Assembly: GCA_947503335.1 (NCBI GenBank)
Contig: CANNCY010000001.1
Span: 868,001-932,000 of the forward strand
Length of the DNA: 64,000 nt
Source: an uncultured Pseudomonadales bacterium
GTDB taxonomy: Bacteria > Pseudomonadota > Gammaproteobacteria > Pseudomonadales > CANNCY01
Direction: 5' to 3'
Notes under the pieces: model-generated
The model's database searches: none
Told to the model about the DNA's origin: nothing
What the model saw: only the letters and a program-made list of their open reading frames with translations
Made by a program: the position numbers and the translations under genes
Shown: piece after piece, positions 1 to 9,818 of the stretch
How positions within the stretch are numbered: position 1 is the stretch's first letter
Layout: each line of letters starts with the position of its first letter

Positions 1-195
1 CTCTTGACGAACGCCCGCACCAAATTGCTTCTTAACAACCTTCAGTGGAACCTTACCTTTACGGAAACCGTTGATACGAACGGTTTTTGCAGCCTTTTTC
101 AAACGCTCTTCAACAGCACTGTCAACGCGCTCAGCGGGAACAGAGATAGTCATGCGGCGCTCTAGGCCAGAAGTGGTTTCGACAGATACCTGCAT
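1..195 (-). CDS. tig: Trigger factor, N-terminal part (runs off the left edge)
   Basis: This is the first 65 codons of trigger factor, the ribosome-bound chaperone with peptidyl-prolyl isomerase activity. The visible protein starts [20 protein letters not shown] and contains the ribosome-binding signature GFRKGKVP at about residues 45-52, which docks on ribosomal protein L23. The start ATG at 195 is preceded on the minus strand by a purine-rich stretch. The rest of the gene (isomerase and C-terminal chaperone domains) lies outside the window. It is downstream of tRNA-Leu on the same strand, with a hairpin between them. Confidence 0.95.
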   Translation of the reverse strand, partial: MQVSVETTSGLERRMTISVPAERVDSAVEERLKKAAKTVRINGFRKGKVPLKVVKKQFGAGVRQE

Positions 196-222
196 GGAGA
201 ATAACCCCTTTTTATAAACAAC

Positions 223-245
223 AAAGGCGCTATAATAGCGCCTTT
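223..245 (-). terminator. Hairpin between tRNA-Leu and tig
   Basis: A perfect 10-bp inverted repeat AAAGGCGCTA/TAGCGCCTTT with a 3-base loop lies directly 3' of tRNA-Leu on the minus strand. The T run after it is short and interrupted, so it may be a weak terminator or a processing hairpin. Confidence 0.5.
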
Positions 246-255
246 GGATAAATAA

Positions 256-341
<86 letters not shown>

Positions 342-431
342 CAGTGACCACCCAATCAAGCAATGCTTTATAAGGTGTTGATTATGTTGAGGTTTTTACT
401 GCTCTTTGCTGCGCCCCTCAATGTGGTGCGT

Positions 432-460
432 ATAGTATAGAAACCTTTCTCACCCCGCAA
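432..460 (-). promoter_or_regulatory. Candidate sigma70 promoter of tRNA-Leu(UAG)
   Basis: On the minus strand TTGCGG (455-460), a 17-bp spacer and TACTAT (432-437) lie about 90 bp upstream of the tRNA, followed by a GC-rich discriminator as expected for a stable-RNA promoter. Confidence 0.5.
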
Positions 461-481
461 CCCCTATTTTTAAAAAACTTT

Positions 482-1372
482 CTATCTGGCATTTGTAACA
501 AATTGAACTTCCCAACCCTGTTGACTCAGCTCTGTCAACACCCCCTGCTGGGCCACCAAATGCTCAACACCAAGCGTTATGAATAACCGATCATGACTAA
601 CACTGAGCTGCTGAATACGATTCGCAAAGGTAGATGACTTTCGCTGAATGTATTTATGAAATGCTGACGGTCGCATAGCGAAATGCGCTTTAAGTTTTTG
701 CTGATCTCCCTTTGACCAAGCATCTAAAAGAATCAAGGGCTCATCGTGGCCAGTACCATCACCTTGGGCCGCTGCCGCCAACAACATCTCATGCTGGTCA
801 TCAGCCGGCAGCTGGCTGTATTCCAATAACTGCAAAGCCAACGACTCTAACGGGTAAACATTCATACTTTGACTTTGAGAGAGAATATGACGGTCAATAC
901 CATGTTGCGGCGTTAACCCCTGTAACCTGAAGGCCGCCCCGGTTACTATCATGGCCTGATACCAAGGATAGAATAAACTTAGATTGTCGCAGTTAAGCCT
1001 TACTCGTTCACAAGCGGGGCGCAATGCAGAGCTATTCACCCCGCTTCGCCCGTCACTAATTGCTGTTTCTTGCAAGATTGTATTGATTTCACGCTGCGAA
1101 ATCGACGCGATGTCTAATTCTAAGACAACAGCTTGCGCACGCTCTAAATACTGATATACATGGCTAGGCAGTGGAAACATGTCTTGATGGCCGTAATGCA
1201 CAGCACCTAAGAACGTTAGCTGCTTACCGGCCTTGGTGGCCGTCCAGATCGGTGGGCTTTGACTGCCCCCTTGAGCAACCGAGATATTGAATGAAAACAA
1301 TAAGAAGAATGAGGTGATTACACCGACTATTGATGCCGTACGGTTTCGATGACTGCAAAATTCCATCTTCAC
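482..1372 (-). CDS. TraB/GumN family protein
   Basis: A 296-aa protein with an N-terminal hydrophobic segment at about residues 14-33 (FFLLFSFNISVAQG) that reads as a signal peptide. The mature part begins with the family hallmark FLGAVHYGHQDMFPLP (about 54-69), a GxxH motif, followed by VVLELDI with a conserved acidic residue. The C-terminal FITLGVEHLVAQQGV carries the second conserved GxxH motif. TraB/GumN proteins are related to Tiki-type metalloproteases and are periplasmic or lipoprotein-like in bacteria; the substrate is unknown. It stands alone between the tRNA-Leu promoter and the YceI gene. Confidence 0.8.
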   Translation of the reverse strand: MKMEFCSHRNRTASIVGVITSFFLLFSFNISVAQGGSQSPPIWTATKAGKQLTFLGAVHYGHQDMFPLPSHVYQYLERAQAVVLELDIASISQREINTILQETAISDGRSGVNSSALRPACERVRLNCDNLSLFYPWYQAMIVTGAAFRLQGLTPQHGIDRHILSQSQSMNVYPLESLALQLLEYSQLPADDQHEMLLAAAAQGDGTGHDEPLILLDAWSKGDQQKLKAHFAMRPSAFHKYIQRKSSTFANRIQQLSVSHDRLFITLGVEHLVAQQGVLTELSQQGWEVQFVTNAR

Positions 1373-1433
1373 TTACCCAAAACTAGACTCTATATATTTG
1401 AGCCTAGTCAGGATAAGTTAGATGCTAAGGTGA

Positions 1434-2006
1434 TTAGTTGGCTTTCTTGAACAGCAAATCAACGCTAACAGGAACCGCCTGCGAGATATCCTTAAGACCT
1501 GCGATCAGGCGCAACTTACCAATTGCACTACCTACCGTCAGCCGCTGCGTAGACAGCAACATTGGATGAACGCTAGTAACACGCAACTGATCGTCAGATA
1601 CCGCCACAACACGTAATGTAATTGGGCGATTTAGCTTAACGCCAAAAGCATCAATTGTGGTGGCCCCTTCATACACAGAAGATTCACCCGCCTTTAGAGA
1701 TAGAAGGTTTTCAGGGATCTCAACCGTCGCGGTTGCGATCATATCGGCATCGCCCTTCAGAATCTCTTTGGTCATACGCTCGTCACGAATCGCAATATTG
1801 GTGTTCCATGAACCAAGACGAACAGACACGGTGCCCGCAGCACCCTCTATACCACCTGTCACATCCATAAACTGGTGCACTTCAGCTGTATGGCGGGATT
1901 TAATCGTCATAAACGCCACTTCGCTTTCGTCAGATACCAACTGCCATGATTGAGCACTTGCCGCTGCACACGCAAGTGACATCATCAATCCCATAAAAAA
2001 GCGCAT
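1434..2006 (-). CDS. YceI-like periplasmic lipid-binding protein
   Basis: A 190-aa protein with a signal peptide (MRFFMGLMMSLACAAASA, cleavage near residue 18). The mature domain follows the YceI pattern: SEVAFMTIKSRH near the start, FMDVTGGIEG, NTNIAIRDERMTKEIL, then a beta-rich C-terminal half with the ITLRVVAV strand. YceI-type proteins form a lipocalin-like barrel that binds long isoprenoid lipids in the periplasm. It is divergent from the LysR gene at 2107, with a 100-bp shared upstream region. Confidence 0.75.
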   Translation of the reverse strand: MRFFMGLMMSLACAAASAQSWQLVSDESEVAFMTIKSRHTAEVHQFMDVTGGIEGAAGTVSVRLGSWNTNIAIRDERMTKEILKGDADMIATATVEIPENLLSLKAGESSVYEGATTIDAFGVKLNRPITLRVVAVSDDQLRVTSVHPMLLSTQRLTVGSAIGKLRLIAGLKDISQAVPVSVDLLFKKAN

Positions 2007-2106
2007 ATCGCCTCCATTTATTAATTAAACGCTAACACTATAAGCAAACTACGTGCGAATTGAAATATTGATGCTTCATCAATACAATCTTTGCGAGGGG
2101 TATCTT

Positions 2107-3015
2107 ATGAATCTTACAAACTTTGACTTAAATCTTTTCGTTGTATTTGACGCAATCTACACAGAGCGCAACCTGACGCGCGCCGGTCAAATCATCGGCA
2201 TTACGCAACCTGCAGTAAGTAACGCCCTATCACGGCTTCGCGATGCGTTTGATGATCAGCTGTTTATACGTAACGCCCAAGGCATGATGCCAACACCGTT
2301 TGCTCAGAGCATCATTGGTGACGTACGTGACGCGATTAAACTATTGCGCTCTAGTATCGAACGACAAGAAAACTTTGACCCAAGTACCGCCGAGATTAGC
2401 CTGCGCATCAGCATGAGTGATCGCACGAGCTTTGGATTACTGCCTGCACTATATGAGCTTTTAAGCACTCGAGCTCCGAATATGCAGCTACTACACCATC
2501 AAGTAAAACGCCGAGACAACGTAAAAGAACTAGCCACTGGCTCTGTCGATCTAGTTATCGACGCCCCGCTCACTCACGACCCAATGGTAAAGCACACCAA
2601 ACTTTACGAGGCGAATTACGCTCTAGGTGTATCAAAAAACCACCCATTGGCGTCGTTAGAGCAAATTGATTTAGAACAATTTTTGAACTTGAGATTTGTC
2701 GAGGTATCTAGCCGACGTAACGGCCTGACTCCGATCGATTTAGAACTAGGTAAGCTGGGTAAGACACGCAATATCGTTACTAGAACGCAACACTATCTAC
2801 CTATTAGACGACTAGTTAGCCAGTCAGAACTAGCCATTGTAACCCCGGCCACCGACATTGAACTGATGGGCTTAGCGCGTATCGACCTACCGATAAAGGT
2901 GGCTAGTTTAGAAGCACACCTTTACTGGCACGAAACGATGGATCACAACCCCGTAAACATTTGGTTCAGAGAGCTTGTGCTTGAAGCCATGAAATCACTT
3001 AACAAACCACTCTAA
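2107..3015 (+). CDS. LysR family transcriptional regulator
   Basis: The chosen ATG at 2107 gives 302 aa beginning MNLTNFDLNLFVVFDAIY, the usual LysR start. An upstream in-frame start at 2053 would add an atypical 18-residue extension, while GAGGGG sits about 10 bp before 2107. The winged HTH spans about residues 5-64 (RNLTRAGQIIGITQPAVSNALSRLR), followed by a periplasmic-binding-protein-like effector domain. The C-terminus resembles NodD/SyrM-type regulators. The gene is divergent from the YceI gene and converges on the decarboxylase gene with a 17-bp 3' overlap. The effector cannot be told from sequence. Confidence 0.85.
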   Translation: MNLTNFDLNLFVVFDAIYTERNLTRAGQIIGITQPAVSNALSRLRDAFDDQLFIRNAQGMMPTPFAQSIIGDVRDAIKLLRSSIERQENFDPSTAEISLRISMSDRTSFGLLPALYELLSTRAPNMQLLHHQVKRRDNVKELATGSVDLVIDAPLTHDPMVKHTKLYEANYALGVSKNHPLASLEQIDLEQFLNLRFVEVSSRRNGLTPIDLELGKLGKTRNIVTRTQHYLPIRRLVSQSELAIVTPATDIELMGLARIDLPIKVASLEAHLYWHETMDHNPVNIWFRELVLEAMKSLNKPL

Positions 3016-4903
3016 TCGCCGCGCTGGCGCCCAACGACCGAAGGCCATGTACCTCGCCACGATCTAGCGAGGTCATCACCATTAACAAAAACTCTAACGA
3101 AGCAATATCAATTTTTTGCCCAGGCACCAATACCGGCACCCCCGGCGGGTAAGGAACCACCTGATCACAAGCAACTTTACCGACTAACTCTTTATTTACA
3201 GCGCCGGTTTCATCGGCCATAGCAACCAACTTACCTTTATTAAAAAAGGCCTCTCGCGGCGACATAGCCATCTCACCTGCAGGAGGCATGGCATACGCTC
3301 GCCCATTAGCACCCACCCCACTAGCCGGAAACTCGCTAGAGAGCTGTTTTAATGCCTCTTCTAGCCTTAACAGCTTACTTAGAGTCGTACCAATCGTTAT
3401 TAGCACACTGATTGTATTGTGAGTGATTTTTTCAATTTGAATACCGAAGCGCTCAAAGAGTAGTAGCTGAACCTGCTCGGCACTGATAGACAATCGCTCG
3501 GTCGACAACGTAACCTTAGTCGGATCAAACTGAATACCCTGCCCCTTAAGACTATCTGGCAGCATTTTCTCTAGTGATAGCGGCTCAAATAACGTATTCG
3601 CCTCGGCCTGTTCGCGCAGCCTTTTCGCAAGACTCAATGACTTATTTAGCAGCGCATAGCCCTCGATTTGCATTTGCTTACGGGCAACATCAAGACTAGC
3701 GATCATGCCGTATTGTGGCGACGTAGACGTATGCATGTTTAAGTGATCCCTAAATAGCTCACCATCAAAATCAGGGTCATTTACATGAATCATACTTGCT
3801 TGCGAGAAGGCGCTTAGCATCTTATGGGTAGACTGAGTTACATAGTCTGCACCGTACTCAAGTGCTGTTGGGCGCAACTTATGATGAAAACGCCCATGGG
3901 CATACCATGCCTCATCAATCATCACTTTTATGCCGTGCGAATGAGCTAGCTCAATGATAGGGGTAAGATCATAGCGCATTCCATCGTAGGTACAGCTAGT
4001 AAGCATAAGCACTTTGGCTTCAGGGTTATCTGTAATCGCTTGCTTGATCGTATTGAACGATACCGGGCCATAAAGCCCATACTGGTGATTTACCTCACTC
4101 GCTAAATATACAGGCGTAGCACCACACAGAATAACCCCATGATGGGTCGACTTATGACTACCACGATCAAGAAGAATCTTATCACCGGGTCGTAACAGGT
4201 ATTGCAAAATCACCTTATTGGCCGTGCTAGTACCGTTCGTCACGAAAAACGTTTGGCTAGCCCCAAATGCCCTGGCCGCAAGCTCTTGCGCGTCGTGAAT
4301 TACAGACGAGGGCTCTAACAGCGAGTCTAGTACCTGTACACTGACACTTAAGTCAGCCTGAAACACCTTGGCACCAATAAACTGATAGAAATCACGCACC
4401 CAAGGAGATGACGATAGACTATCACCACTTGAATGCCCCGGAGTATGCCAAGCATCTTTACCCGCCGACACGTATCCACGCAAGGTATCAGCGAACGGAG
4501 TACTGACCTTTGCAGCTAGCTGACCATGTAAAAGCTTATAGACTGACTCGCGATCAGCTTCATCTTCAGCCAACCAGCCATCAACACGAAATGCAACGCC
4601 ATCAGTGCTGCAGGCTTCAACGCTATCCTGCATCATCAGATTAATACTGATCTCAGGGCGCAGTTGCTCTACTCTAGGCAAAACCTGGTTTGCCGCAACG
4701 CAATGTAGCGCTAGCACGGCAACCGCACTGGTCTCAGTTAGTACCGCATCAACCAATGAATCATAGCTAGACACCGCCACAAATTGCATATCCCAACCCT
4801 CGTCCGCAATAGAATGCGTTGACAGCTGAGTTTGCCAATAGTGCGACCACTCATTATTTTCACTAACTACTATTACGGTCGCTATCGCTTGTTTTTCGTT
4901 CAC
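2999..4903 (-). CDS. Orn/Lys/Arg decarboxylase (PLP fold type I)
   Basis: A 634-aa decarboxylase of the major Orn/Lys/Arg family. Residues 1-130 form a degenerate response-regulator-like wing domain. The PLP domain starts at about 145 with AWHTPGH and contains the cofactor-pocket segment FFVTNGTSTANK, the aspartate motif MIDEAWYAHGRFH and the Schiff-base lysine in STHKMLSAFSQAS. The C-terminal domain has YPPGVPVLVPGQ, typical of the family. Such enzymes make cadaverine, putrescine or agmatine; the substrate is not certain. It lies 3 bp downstream of an aminotransferase on the same strand, so the two probably form an operon, and its 3' end overlaps the LysR gene. Confidence 0.85.
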   Translation of the reverse strand: MNEKQAIATVIVVSENNEWSHYWQTQLSTHSIADEGWDMQFVAVSSYDSLVDAVLTETSAVAVLALHCVAANQVLPRVEQLRPEISINLMMQDSVEACSTDGVAFRVDGWLAEDEADRESVYKLLHGQLAAKVSTPFADTLRGYVSAGKDAWHTPGHSSGDSLSSSPWVRDFYQFIGAKVFQADLSVSVQVLDSLLEPSSVIHDAQELAARAFGASQTFFVTNGTSTANKVILQYLLRPGDKILLDRGSHKSTHHGVILCGATPVYLASEVNHQYGLYGPVSFNTIKQAITDNPEAKVLMLTSCTYDGMRYDLTPIIELAHSHGIKVMIDEAWYAHGRFHHKLRPTALEYGADYVTQSTHKMLSAFSQASMIHVNDPDFDGELFRDHLNMHTSTSPQYGMIASLDVARKQMQIEGYALLNKSLSLAKRLREQAEANTLFEPLSLEKMLPDSLKGQGIQFDPTKVTLSTERLSISAEQVQLLLFERFGIQIEKITHNTISVLITIGTTLSKLLRLEEALKQLSSEFPASGVGANGRAYAMPPAGEMAMSPREAFFNKGKLVAMADETGAVNKELVGKVACDQVVPYPPGVPVLVPGQKIDIASLEFLLMVMTSLDRGEVHGLRSLGASAAIRVVC

Positions 4904-4906
4904 TCA

Positions 4907-6094
4907 CTAATCTCTTATTATCTTCTTACAAAAACGATCGATACGCTCAATCGCCTTTTCTAACACTGTTACAGTCTGGGTAAGACTAACACGCACATAA
5001 CCTTCACTGACCTTGCCAAAGGCCCCACCAGGAATAACCGACACCCCTTGATCATCAAGCAACTGTTGAGCAAAAGCCCAGCCGTCTAGCCCTGTACCAC
5101 GCACGTCAAGCATGACAAACATACCCGCTTGAGGCTTTATTGGTGAAACACCCTGACACATTGACAACCCTTGATAGGCTGCCTCAGCACGCCGCTGATA
5201 CTCTTTAGACATCGCTTCAACAGAGTCTTGGTCAGTATCTAGCGCATAGGCCGACGCATCCTGAATAAATTGCGGGCTGCCGAATAAGCTAGCCGCTGCG
5301 TACTCTTCAATTATGCTACTAAGTGCCGTTGGGGCGAGCGTCCAACCTATACGCCAACCTGACATCGCATGACTTTTCGACAGACAATCGATAGAAATTA
5401 TGTTGTCTAGGCTATCCACTGCAAATCGTGCCGAACGATGTCGACGGTCATAGGCGAACATCGAATAAACCTCATCTGAGACCAACCACACCCCTTTTTC
5501 TAAGCAATGTGCGGCCAATCGGCCAATATCAGCCTCATCAATGATTACGCCGGTTGGATTGTGAGGCGTATTGATTAAGGCAACTGGCGCAGAGCCATCT
5601 ATCGCGTCAATCATATCATCGATATTTAATGAGAATTCGTTTTCAGCATCTGTATTTACAAAACGCGGGGTCAATCCTAGTGCCTCGAAGATTGCGGTAT
5701 AACCAACATACATAGGGTCAGCTAACACAATCTCATCACCAGGATTAGTGACACAGGCCAACGCGGTATAGAGCGCCGCCGTTGCACCCGGAAACACAAC
5801 TACTTCATCAATAGAACAGGGGTGCGTAGCGGTATTGGTTTCGACGCGAGCAATAGCTTGTCGAAGCTGCAACTCGCCGGCCGAAGGCGAATAATGAGTT
5901 CTACCAGAACGCATAGCACGCGCGGCTACATCAATAATATCTGCAGGCGTATCGAAATCAGGGTCGCCAATGCTTAATAGGATAACGTCTTCGCCCCGCG
6001 CACTCATCGCAAGGGCTTGAGAGTGCACCGCCCAGCCATCACTTTCTATATCAGCTAAACGTTTTGCAGCATCACTAACCTGAAGAGTTTTCAT
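4907..6094 (-). CDS. PLP-dependent aminotransferase, class I/II
   Basis: A 395-aa fold-type I aminotransferase of the AspC-like Ib subgroup. Visible are the N-terminal SIGDPDFDTP, NTPHNPTGVI (binding the cofactor ring region), VSDEVYSMFAYD and the lysine motif DCLSKSHAMSGWRIGW, then the substrate-carboxylate arginine in GYVRVSLT. It starts the operon with the Orn/Lys/Arg decarboxylase, which suggests that both act on a basic amino acid or its products, but that is inference from position. The terminator of etfA lies between this gene's start and etfA. Confidence 0.85.
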   Translation of the reverse strand: MKTLQVSDAAKRLADIESDGWAVHSQALAMSARGEDVILLSIGDPDFDTPADIIDVAARAMRSGRTHYSPSAGELQLRQAIARVETNTATHPCSIDEVVVFPGATAALYTALACVTNPGDEIVLADPMYVGYTAIFEALGLTPRFVNTDAENEFSLNIDDMIDAIDGSAPVALINTPHNPTGVIIDEADIGRLAAHCLEKGVWLVSDEVYSMFAYDRRHRSARFAVDSLDNIISIDCLSKSHAMSGWRIGWTLAPTALSSIIEEYAAASLFGSPQFIQDASAYALDTDQDSVEAMSKEYQRRAEAAYQGLSMCQGVSPIKPQAGMFVMLDVRGTGLDGWAFAQQLLDDQGVSVIPGGAFGKVSEGYVRVSLTQTVTVLEKAIERIDRFCKKIIRD

Positions 6095-6193
6095 ATGTAT
6101 CGACCCAATCTATTTTCGCGCATTATAGCTAGGCGAGTACGAAACCTAGATATATAAAAGATACTAGGACCAATAATCTTCTGGTGCTAAGCA

Positions 6194-6225
6194 TAAAAAA
6201 ACCGGCTCAAGGCCGGTTTCTTTTT
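6194..6225 (-). terminator. Terminator after etfA
   Basis: Stem ACCGGC/GCCGGT with loop TCAAG; on the minus strand it is followed by seven T residues. It sits 30 bp after the etfA stop and so ends the etfBA transcript; the other strand also has T5. Confidence 0.85.
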
Positions 6226-6248
6226 GACTACTGAAACAATCGCTATTG

Positions 6249-7175
6249 CTACAGAGCCTGCTCTAATTGAGGTACTGCCTCGAATAGATCTGCAACTAGG
6301 CCATAATCAGCTACCTGGAAGATAGGAGCCTCTTCGTCTTTGTTGATAGCAACAATGACTTTAGAGTCTTTCATACCTGCCAAATGCTGAATCGCACCTG
6401 AAATACCCACTGCAATATAAAGGTCTGGCGCTACGATCTTACCAGTTTGACCAACTTGCATATCGTTGGGTACAAAGCCTGCGTCAACCGCGGCACGAGA
6501 GGCACCGACTGCTGCGCCAAGCTTGTCTGCAACCGACTCAAGCAACTTAAAGTTATCGCCATTTTGCATACCGCGACCACCAGAAATCACTACACTAGCT
6601 GCAGTTAGCTCTGGGCGATCGCTTACCGCCAGCTCTTCGCCAACAAATGAAGACAAGCCAGCCGACTCTGTTGCGGCACCATCTTTGCTATCGGCGCTGC
6701 CGCCCGTAGCAACTGCATCAAATGCAGTGGTACGCACAGTGATCACCTTAACAACATCTGAAGACTTAACAGTCGCGATAATGTTACCGGCATAAATTGG
6801 GCGCTTAAACGTGTCAGCAGACTCAACACCTACGATGTCAGAAATCTGGGCCACGTCTAGCATTGCAGCAACGCGTGGCATCACGTTCTTGCCCGTAGTA
6901 GTAGCAGGCGCAAGAATGTGGGTGTAGCCTTCGCTGTTTGCAACGATTGCCGGTGCCACTTCTTCAGCCAACTGATGCTCATAAATTGCGCCGTCAACAG
7001 TGATTACAGAGCGAACACCCTCAACACCCGCAGCTTCAGTAGCAGCAGCGCCGCAGCCTGAACCAATTACTAGTACGTCAATGTCTCCGCCGATCTTAGC
7101 AGCAGCCGCAACGGTGTTTAAGGTTGCTGGCTTTAATGAACCGTTATCGTGTTCAGCAATTACTAGAATACTCAT
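6249..7175 (-). CDS. etfA: Electron transfer flavoprotein, alpha subunit
   Basis: A 308-aa ETF alpha subunit, which binds FAD and passes electrons from acyl-CoA dehydrogenases to ETF-ubiquinone oxidoreductase. The N-terminal domain is [20 protein letters not shown]. The C-terminal FAD domain shows [37 protein letters not shown] and [16 protein letters not shown], all classic alpha-subunit motifs. The start codon follows the etfB stop without a gap, so translation is coupled. The acyl-CoA dehydrogenases and FadBA enzymes elsewhere in the window are its likely partners. Confidence 0.95.
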   Translation of the reverse strand: MSILVIAEHDNGSLKPATLNTVAAAAKIGGDIDVLVIGSGCGAAATEAAGVEGVRSVITVDGAIYEHQLAEEVAPAIVANSEGYTHILAPATTTGKNVMPRVAAMLDVAQISDIVGVESADTFKRPIYAGNIIATVKSSDVVKVITVRTTAFDAVATGGSADSKDGAATESAGLSSFVGEELAVSDRPELTAASVVISGGRGMQNGDNFKLLESVADKLGAAVGASRAAVDAGFVPNDMQVGQTGKIVAPDLYIAVGISGAIQHLAGMKDSKVIVAINKDEEAPIFQVADYGLVADLFEAVPQLEQAL

Positions 7176-7925
7176 TTAGATCACCTTCGCTTCATTTTTT
7201 AGCTTATCTACTAGCTCAGCCACATCAGCTACCTTGATACCGGCGCTACGTGATGGAGGTGGCTCTACACCAAGTACTTCAAAGCGAGGAGCAATATCAA
7301 CGCCAAGGTCAGCAGGTGTTGTTGTATCAAGTGGCTTTTTCTTTGCCTTCATGATGTTCGGCAACGACGCATATCGAGGCTCGTTAAGACGTAAATCAGT
7401 CGTTACAACCGCAGGCAACTTAAGGCCAACTGTCTGCAAACCGCCATCAATCTCGCGAGTTACATTGACTGACTCACCGTCTACCTTTACCTCTGATGCA
7501 AAGGTGCCCTGCCCTATGCCAGCCAATGCGGCAAGCATCTGACCAGTTTGGTTATTATCACCATCGATAGACTGCTTACCCATTAGAACCATCTGTGGTT
7601 GCTCTTGGTCATAAACAGCTTTTAAACATTTTGCTACAGCAAGCGGCTGTAGTGATTCGCCGGTTTCAACAAGAATACCGCGATCAGCACCTAGCGCAAG
7701 CGCAGTTCGAATCTGTTCTTGCGACGTTTTTTCGCCAATAGAGACTACTACTACTTCAGAAGCAACACCTGCTTCTTTAAGACGTACAGCCTCTTCGACA
7801 GCGATTTCGCAGAATGGGTTAATCGACATTTTCGCGTTTGCTAAGTCAGGGCCTGTGCCATCTGCCTTAGGACGAACTTTAACGTTGTAGTCAACAACGC
7901 GCTTTACAGCTACAAGAATCTTCAT
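7176..7925 (-). CDS. etfB: Electron transfer flavoprotein, beta subunit
   Basis: ETF beta subunit (249 aa from the chosen start). It begins [20 protein letters not shown], as in the family; the ATG at 7925 is preceded by GGAG at proper distance, whereas the upstream ATG at 7940 adds five atypical residues. The AMP-binding region includes [22 protein letters not shown], and the recognition-loop region [21 protein letters not shown] matches the ETF beta signature that docks on dehydrogenases. It forms an operon with etfA and is divergent from etfD across a 232-bp region. Confidence 0.95.
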   Translation of the reverse strand: MKILVAVKRVVDYNVKVRPKADGTGPDLANAKMSINPFCEIAVEEAVRLKEAGVASEVVVVSIGEKTSQEQIRTALALGADRGILVETGESLQPLAVAKCLKAVYDQEQPQMVLMGKQSIDGDNNQTGQMLAALAGIGQGTFASEVKVDGESVNVTREIDGGLQTVGLKLPAVVTTDLRLNEPRYASLPNIMKAKKKPLDTTTPADLGVDIAPRFEVLGVEPPPSRSAGIKVADVAELVDKLKNEAKVI

Positions 7926-8157
7926 GGAATCTCCATGCATACTTTCATTTATTTATGGCCGCTCGGCTATACTTGCCTAGCTGAACGGATCGATGTGACC
8001 TAGTGGCCTACGGCTACCTCACGACTGAATATTGTAGTCGATTCGACGCCTTGGGTGTCAATTCTAGCAAAATAAAACAAGTGTTTGAATTCCTTTCTTC
8101 AGCACGTAAAATAGGCGACAATATTCACAAGATTAAAATGAGTAATGAGGAGCCGCT

Positions 8158-9810
8158 GTGAGCGAAGCCATCGAAAGAGAATCAATGCCGTACGACGTAG
8201 TGATCGTAGGTGCCGGCCCATCAGGTTTAGCGGCAGCTTGTCGTATCCGTCAACTCAATCCTGAGATTAGCGTTTGCGTTGTAGAAAAAGGCAGCGAAGT
8301 AGGCGCGCATATTTTATCTGGCGCAGTTCTTGAGCCGACAGCTCTAGCCGAGCTATTCCCTGATTACCTAGAAATGGGCGCACCCTTGCACACTCCTGTG
8401 GCTGGCGATGAAATCAAAGTACTGCGTGGTTCGAAAGGTGCTATTAACGTACCTAGCTTATTTGCACCAAAGACTATGCACAACGACGGCAACTACATCA
8501 TTTCGTTGGGCAACCTATGCCGCTGGCTTGCTGAACAAGCTGAAAATCTTGGCGCCGAAATCTTTCCGATGTTTGCCGCCGCTGAGGTTCTGTACAACGA
8601 AGACGGCTCAGTAAAAGGAATTGCAACAGGCGATATGGGTGTAGGCGAAGACGGCCAACCTAAAGACAGCTATATGCCAGGTATGGAACTTCACGCTAAG
8701 TACACCCTATTCTCTGAAGGCTGCCGCGGCCATCTAGGCAAGCAGCTAATCAAGCATTTTGATCTAGATGCCGGTAAAGATCCGCAGCATTATGGCATTG
8801 GTATCAAAGAGTTATGGAAGGTTTCTGATGAACAACACCAACCTGGCTTAGTTGTTCATACCGCCGGCTGGCCCCTAGACGAATCTAACACCCAGGGTGG
8901 CGGCTTCTTATATCACCTAGAAGACAACCAGGTAGCACTAGGCCTGATCACCGACCTCGGCTACACCAACCCTCACGTTAGCCCATTCGAAGAAATGCAG
9001 CGTTATAAGACTCACCCAGAGATTGCCAAGCACATCGAGGGTGGCGAACGAATCGCTTACGGCGCACGTGCACTTGCGAAGGGCGGTATTCAGTCGCTTC
9101 CCAAAATGCACTTTGCTGGCGGCCTATTAATCGGCGACAACGCAGGCACACTAAACGCTGCAAAGATCAAAGGCACACACACTGCTATGAAATCTGGCAT
9201 GGTCGCTGCTGAAACTGTGGTAGAAGCACTAAATGCGGGTCGCGAGAGCGCCGACTTAACAGAGTTTACTGCCAATTACGAAAATAGCTGGGCCTACAAA
9301 GAGGTATACGCGCAGCGCAACTTTGCCCCAGCACAACACAAATATGGCAACATTCTTGGCAGCGCTTACTTCTTTATCGACTTCAACCTGTTCGGTGGCA
9401 AGCTTCCTTGGACAATGTCTGACAGCAAGCCAGACTACGCTGGCATGCAAGATGCTGCCTCAGCTACCAAGATCGATTATCCAAAGCCAGATGGCAAGCT
9501 TACGTTTGACCGCCTGTCGTCTGTGTTCTTATCTAACACGAACCACGAAGAAGATCAGCCTTGCCACTTAAAGCTGGCTGACGCGTCGATCCCGGTTGAT
9601 GTGAACCTTGTAAAATTCGACGAGCCAGCTCAGCGCTACTGCCCTGCCGGCGTATACGAAATCGTTGAAAACGACGACGGCGATAAGCGCTTTCAAATTA
9701 ACAGTCAAAACTGTGTTCACTGTAAAACCTGTGATATTAAAGACCCTTCTCAGAATATCACCTGGGTAACACCAGAGGGCGCAGGTGGCCCGAACTATCC
9801 GAACATGTAA
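8158..9810 (+). CDS. etfD: Electron transfer flavoprotein-ubiquinone oxidoreductase
   Basis: A 550-aa inner-membrane-associated ETF-QO, which takes electrons from reduced ETF to ubiquinone. It begins with a GTG start preceded by GAGGAG. The Rossmann FAD motif is VVIVGAGPSGLAAACRIR (about residues 14-31). The C-terminal 4Fe-4S segment has CPAGVYEI and CVHCKTCDIKDPSQNITW, with the four cluster cysteines. Length and domain order match the family. It is divergent from etfBA, so all three ETF components are encoded within 3.6 kb. Confidence 0.95.
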   Translation: MSEAIERESMPYDVVIVGAGPSGLAAACRIRQLNPEISVCVVEKGSEVGAHILSGAVLEPTALAELFPDYLEMGAPLHTPVAGDEIKVLRGSKGAINVPSLFAPKTMHNDGNYIISLGNLCRWLAEQAENLGAEIFPMFAAAEVLYNEDGSVKGIATGDMGVGEDGQPKDSYMPGMELHAKYTLFSEGCRGHLGKQLIKHFDLDAGKDPQHYGIGIKELWKVSDEQHQPGLVVHTAGWPLDESNTQGGGFLYHLEDNQVALGLITDLGYTNPHVSPFEEMQRYKTHPEIAKHIEGGERIAYGARALAKGGIQSLPKMHFAGGLLIGDNAGTLNAAKIKGTHTAMKSGMVAAETVVEALNAGRESADLTEFTANYENSWAYKEVYAQRNFAPAQHKYGNILGSAYFFIDFNLFGGKLPWTMSDSKPDYAGMQDAASATKIDYPKPDGKLTFDRLSSVFLSNTNHEEDQPCHLKLADASIPVDVNLVKFDEPAQRYCPAGVYEIVENDDGDKRFQINSQNCVHCKTCDIKDPSQNITWVTPEGAGGPNYPNM

Positions 9811-9818
9811 ATGTAAGG

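Noticed and set aside
2053-2106. Longer LysR protein from the upstream start
   Set aside because: The extension is unlike LysR N-termini and a ribosome-binding site precedes 2107.
6466-6795. 109-codon plus-strand frame inside etfA
   Set aside because: A shadow of a strongly conserved gene; same for frames opposite etfB, fabY, gabD and the acyl-CoA dehydrogenases.
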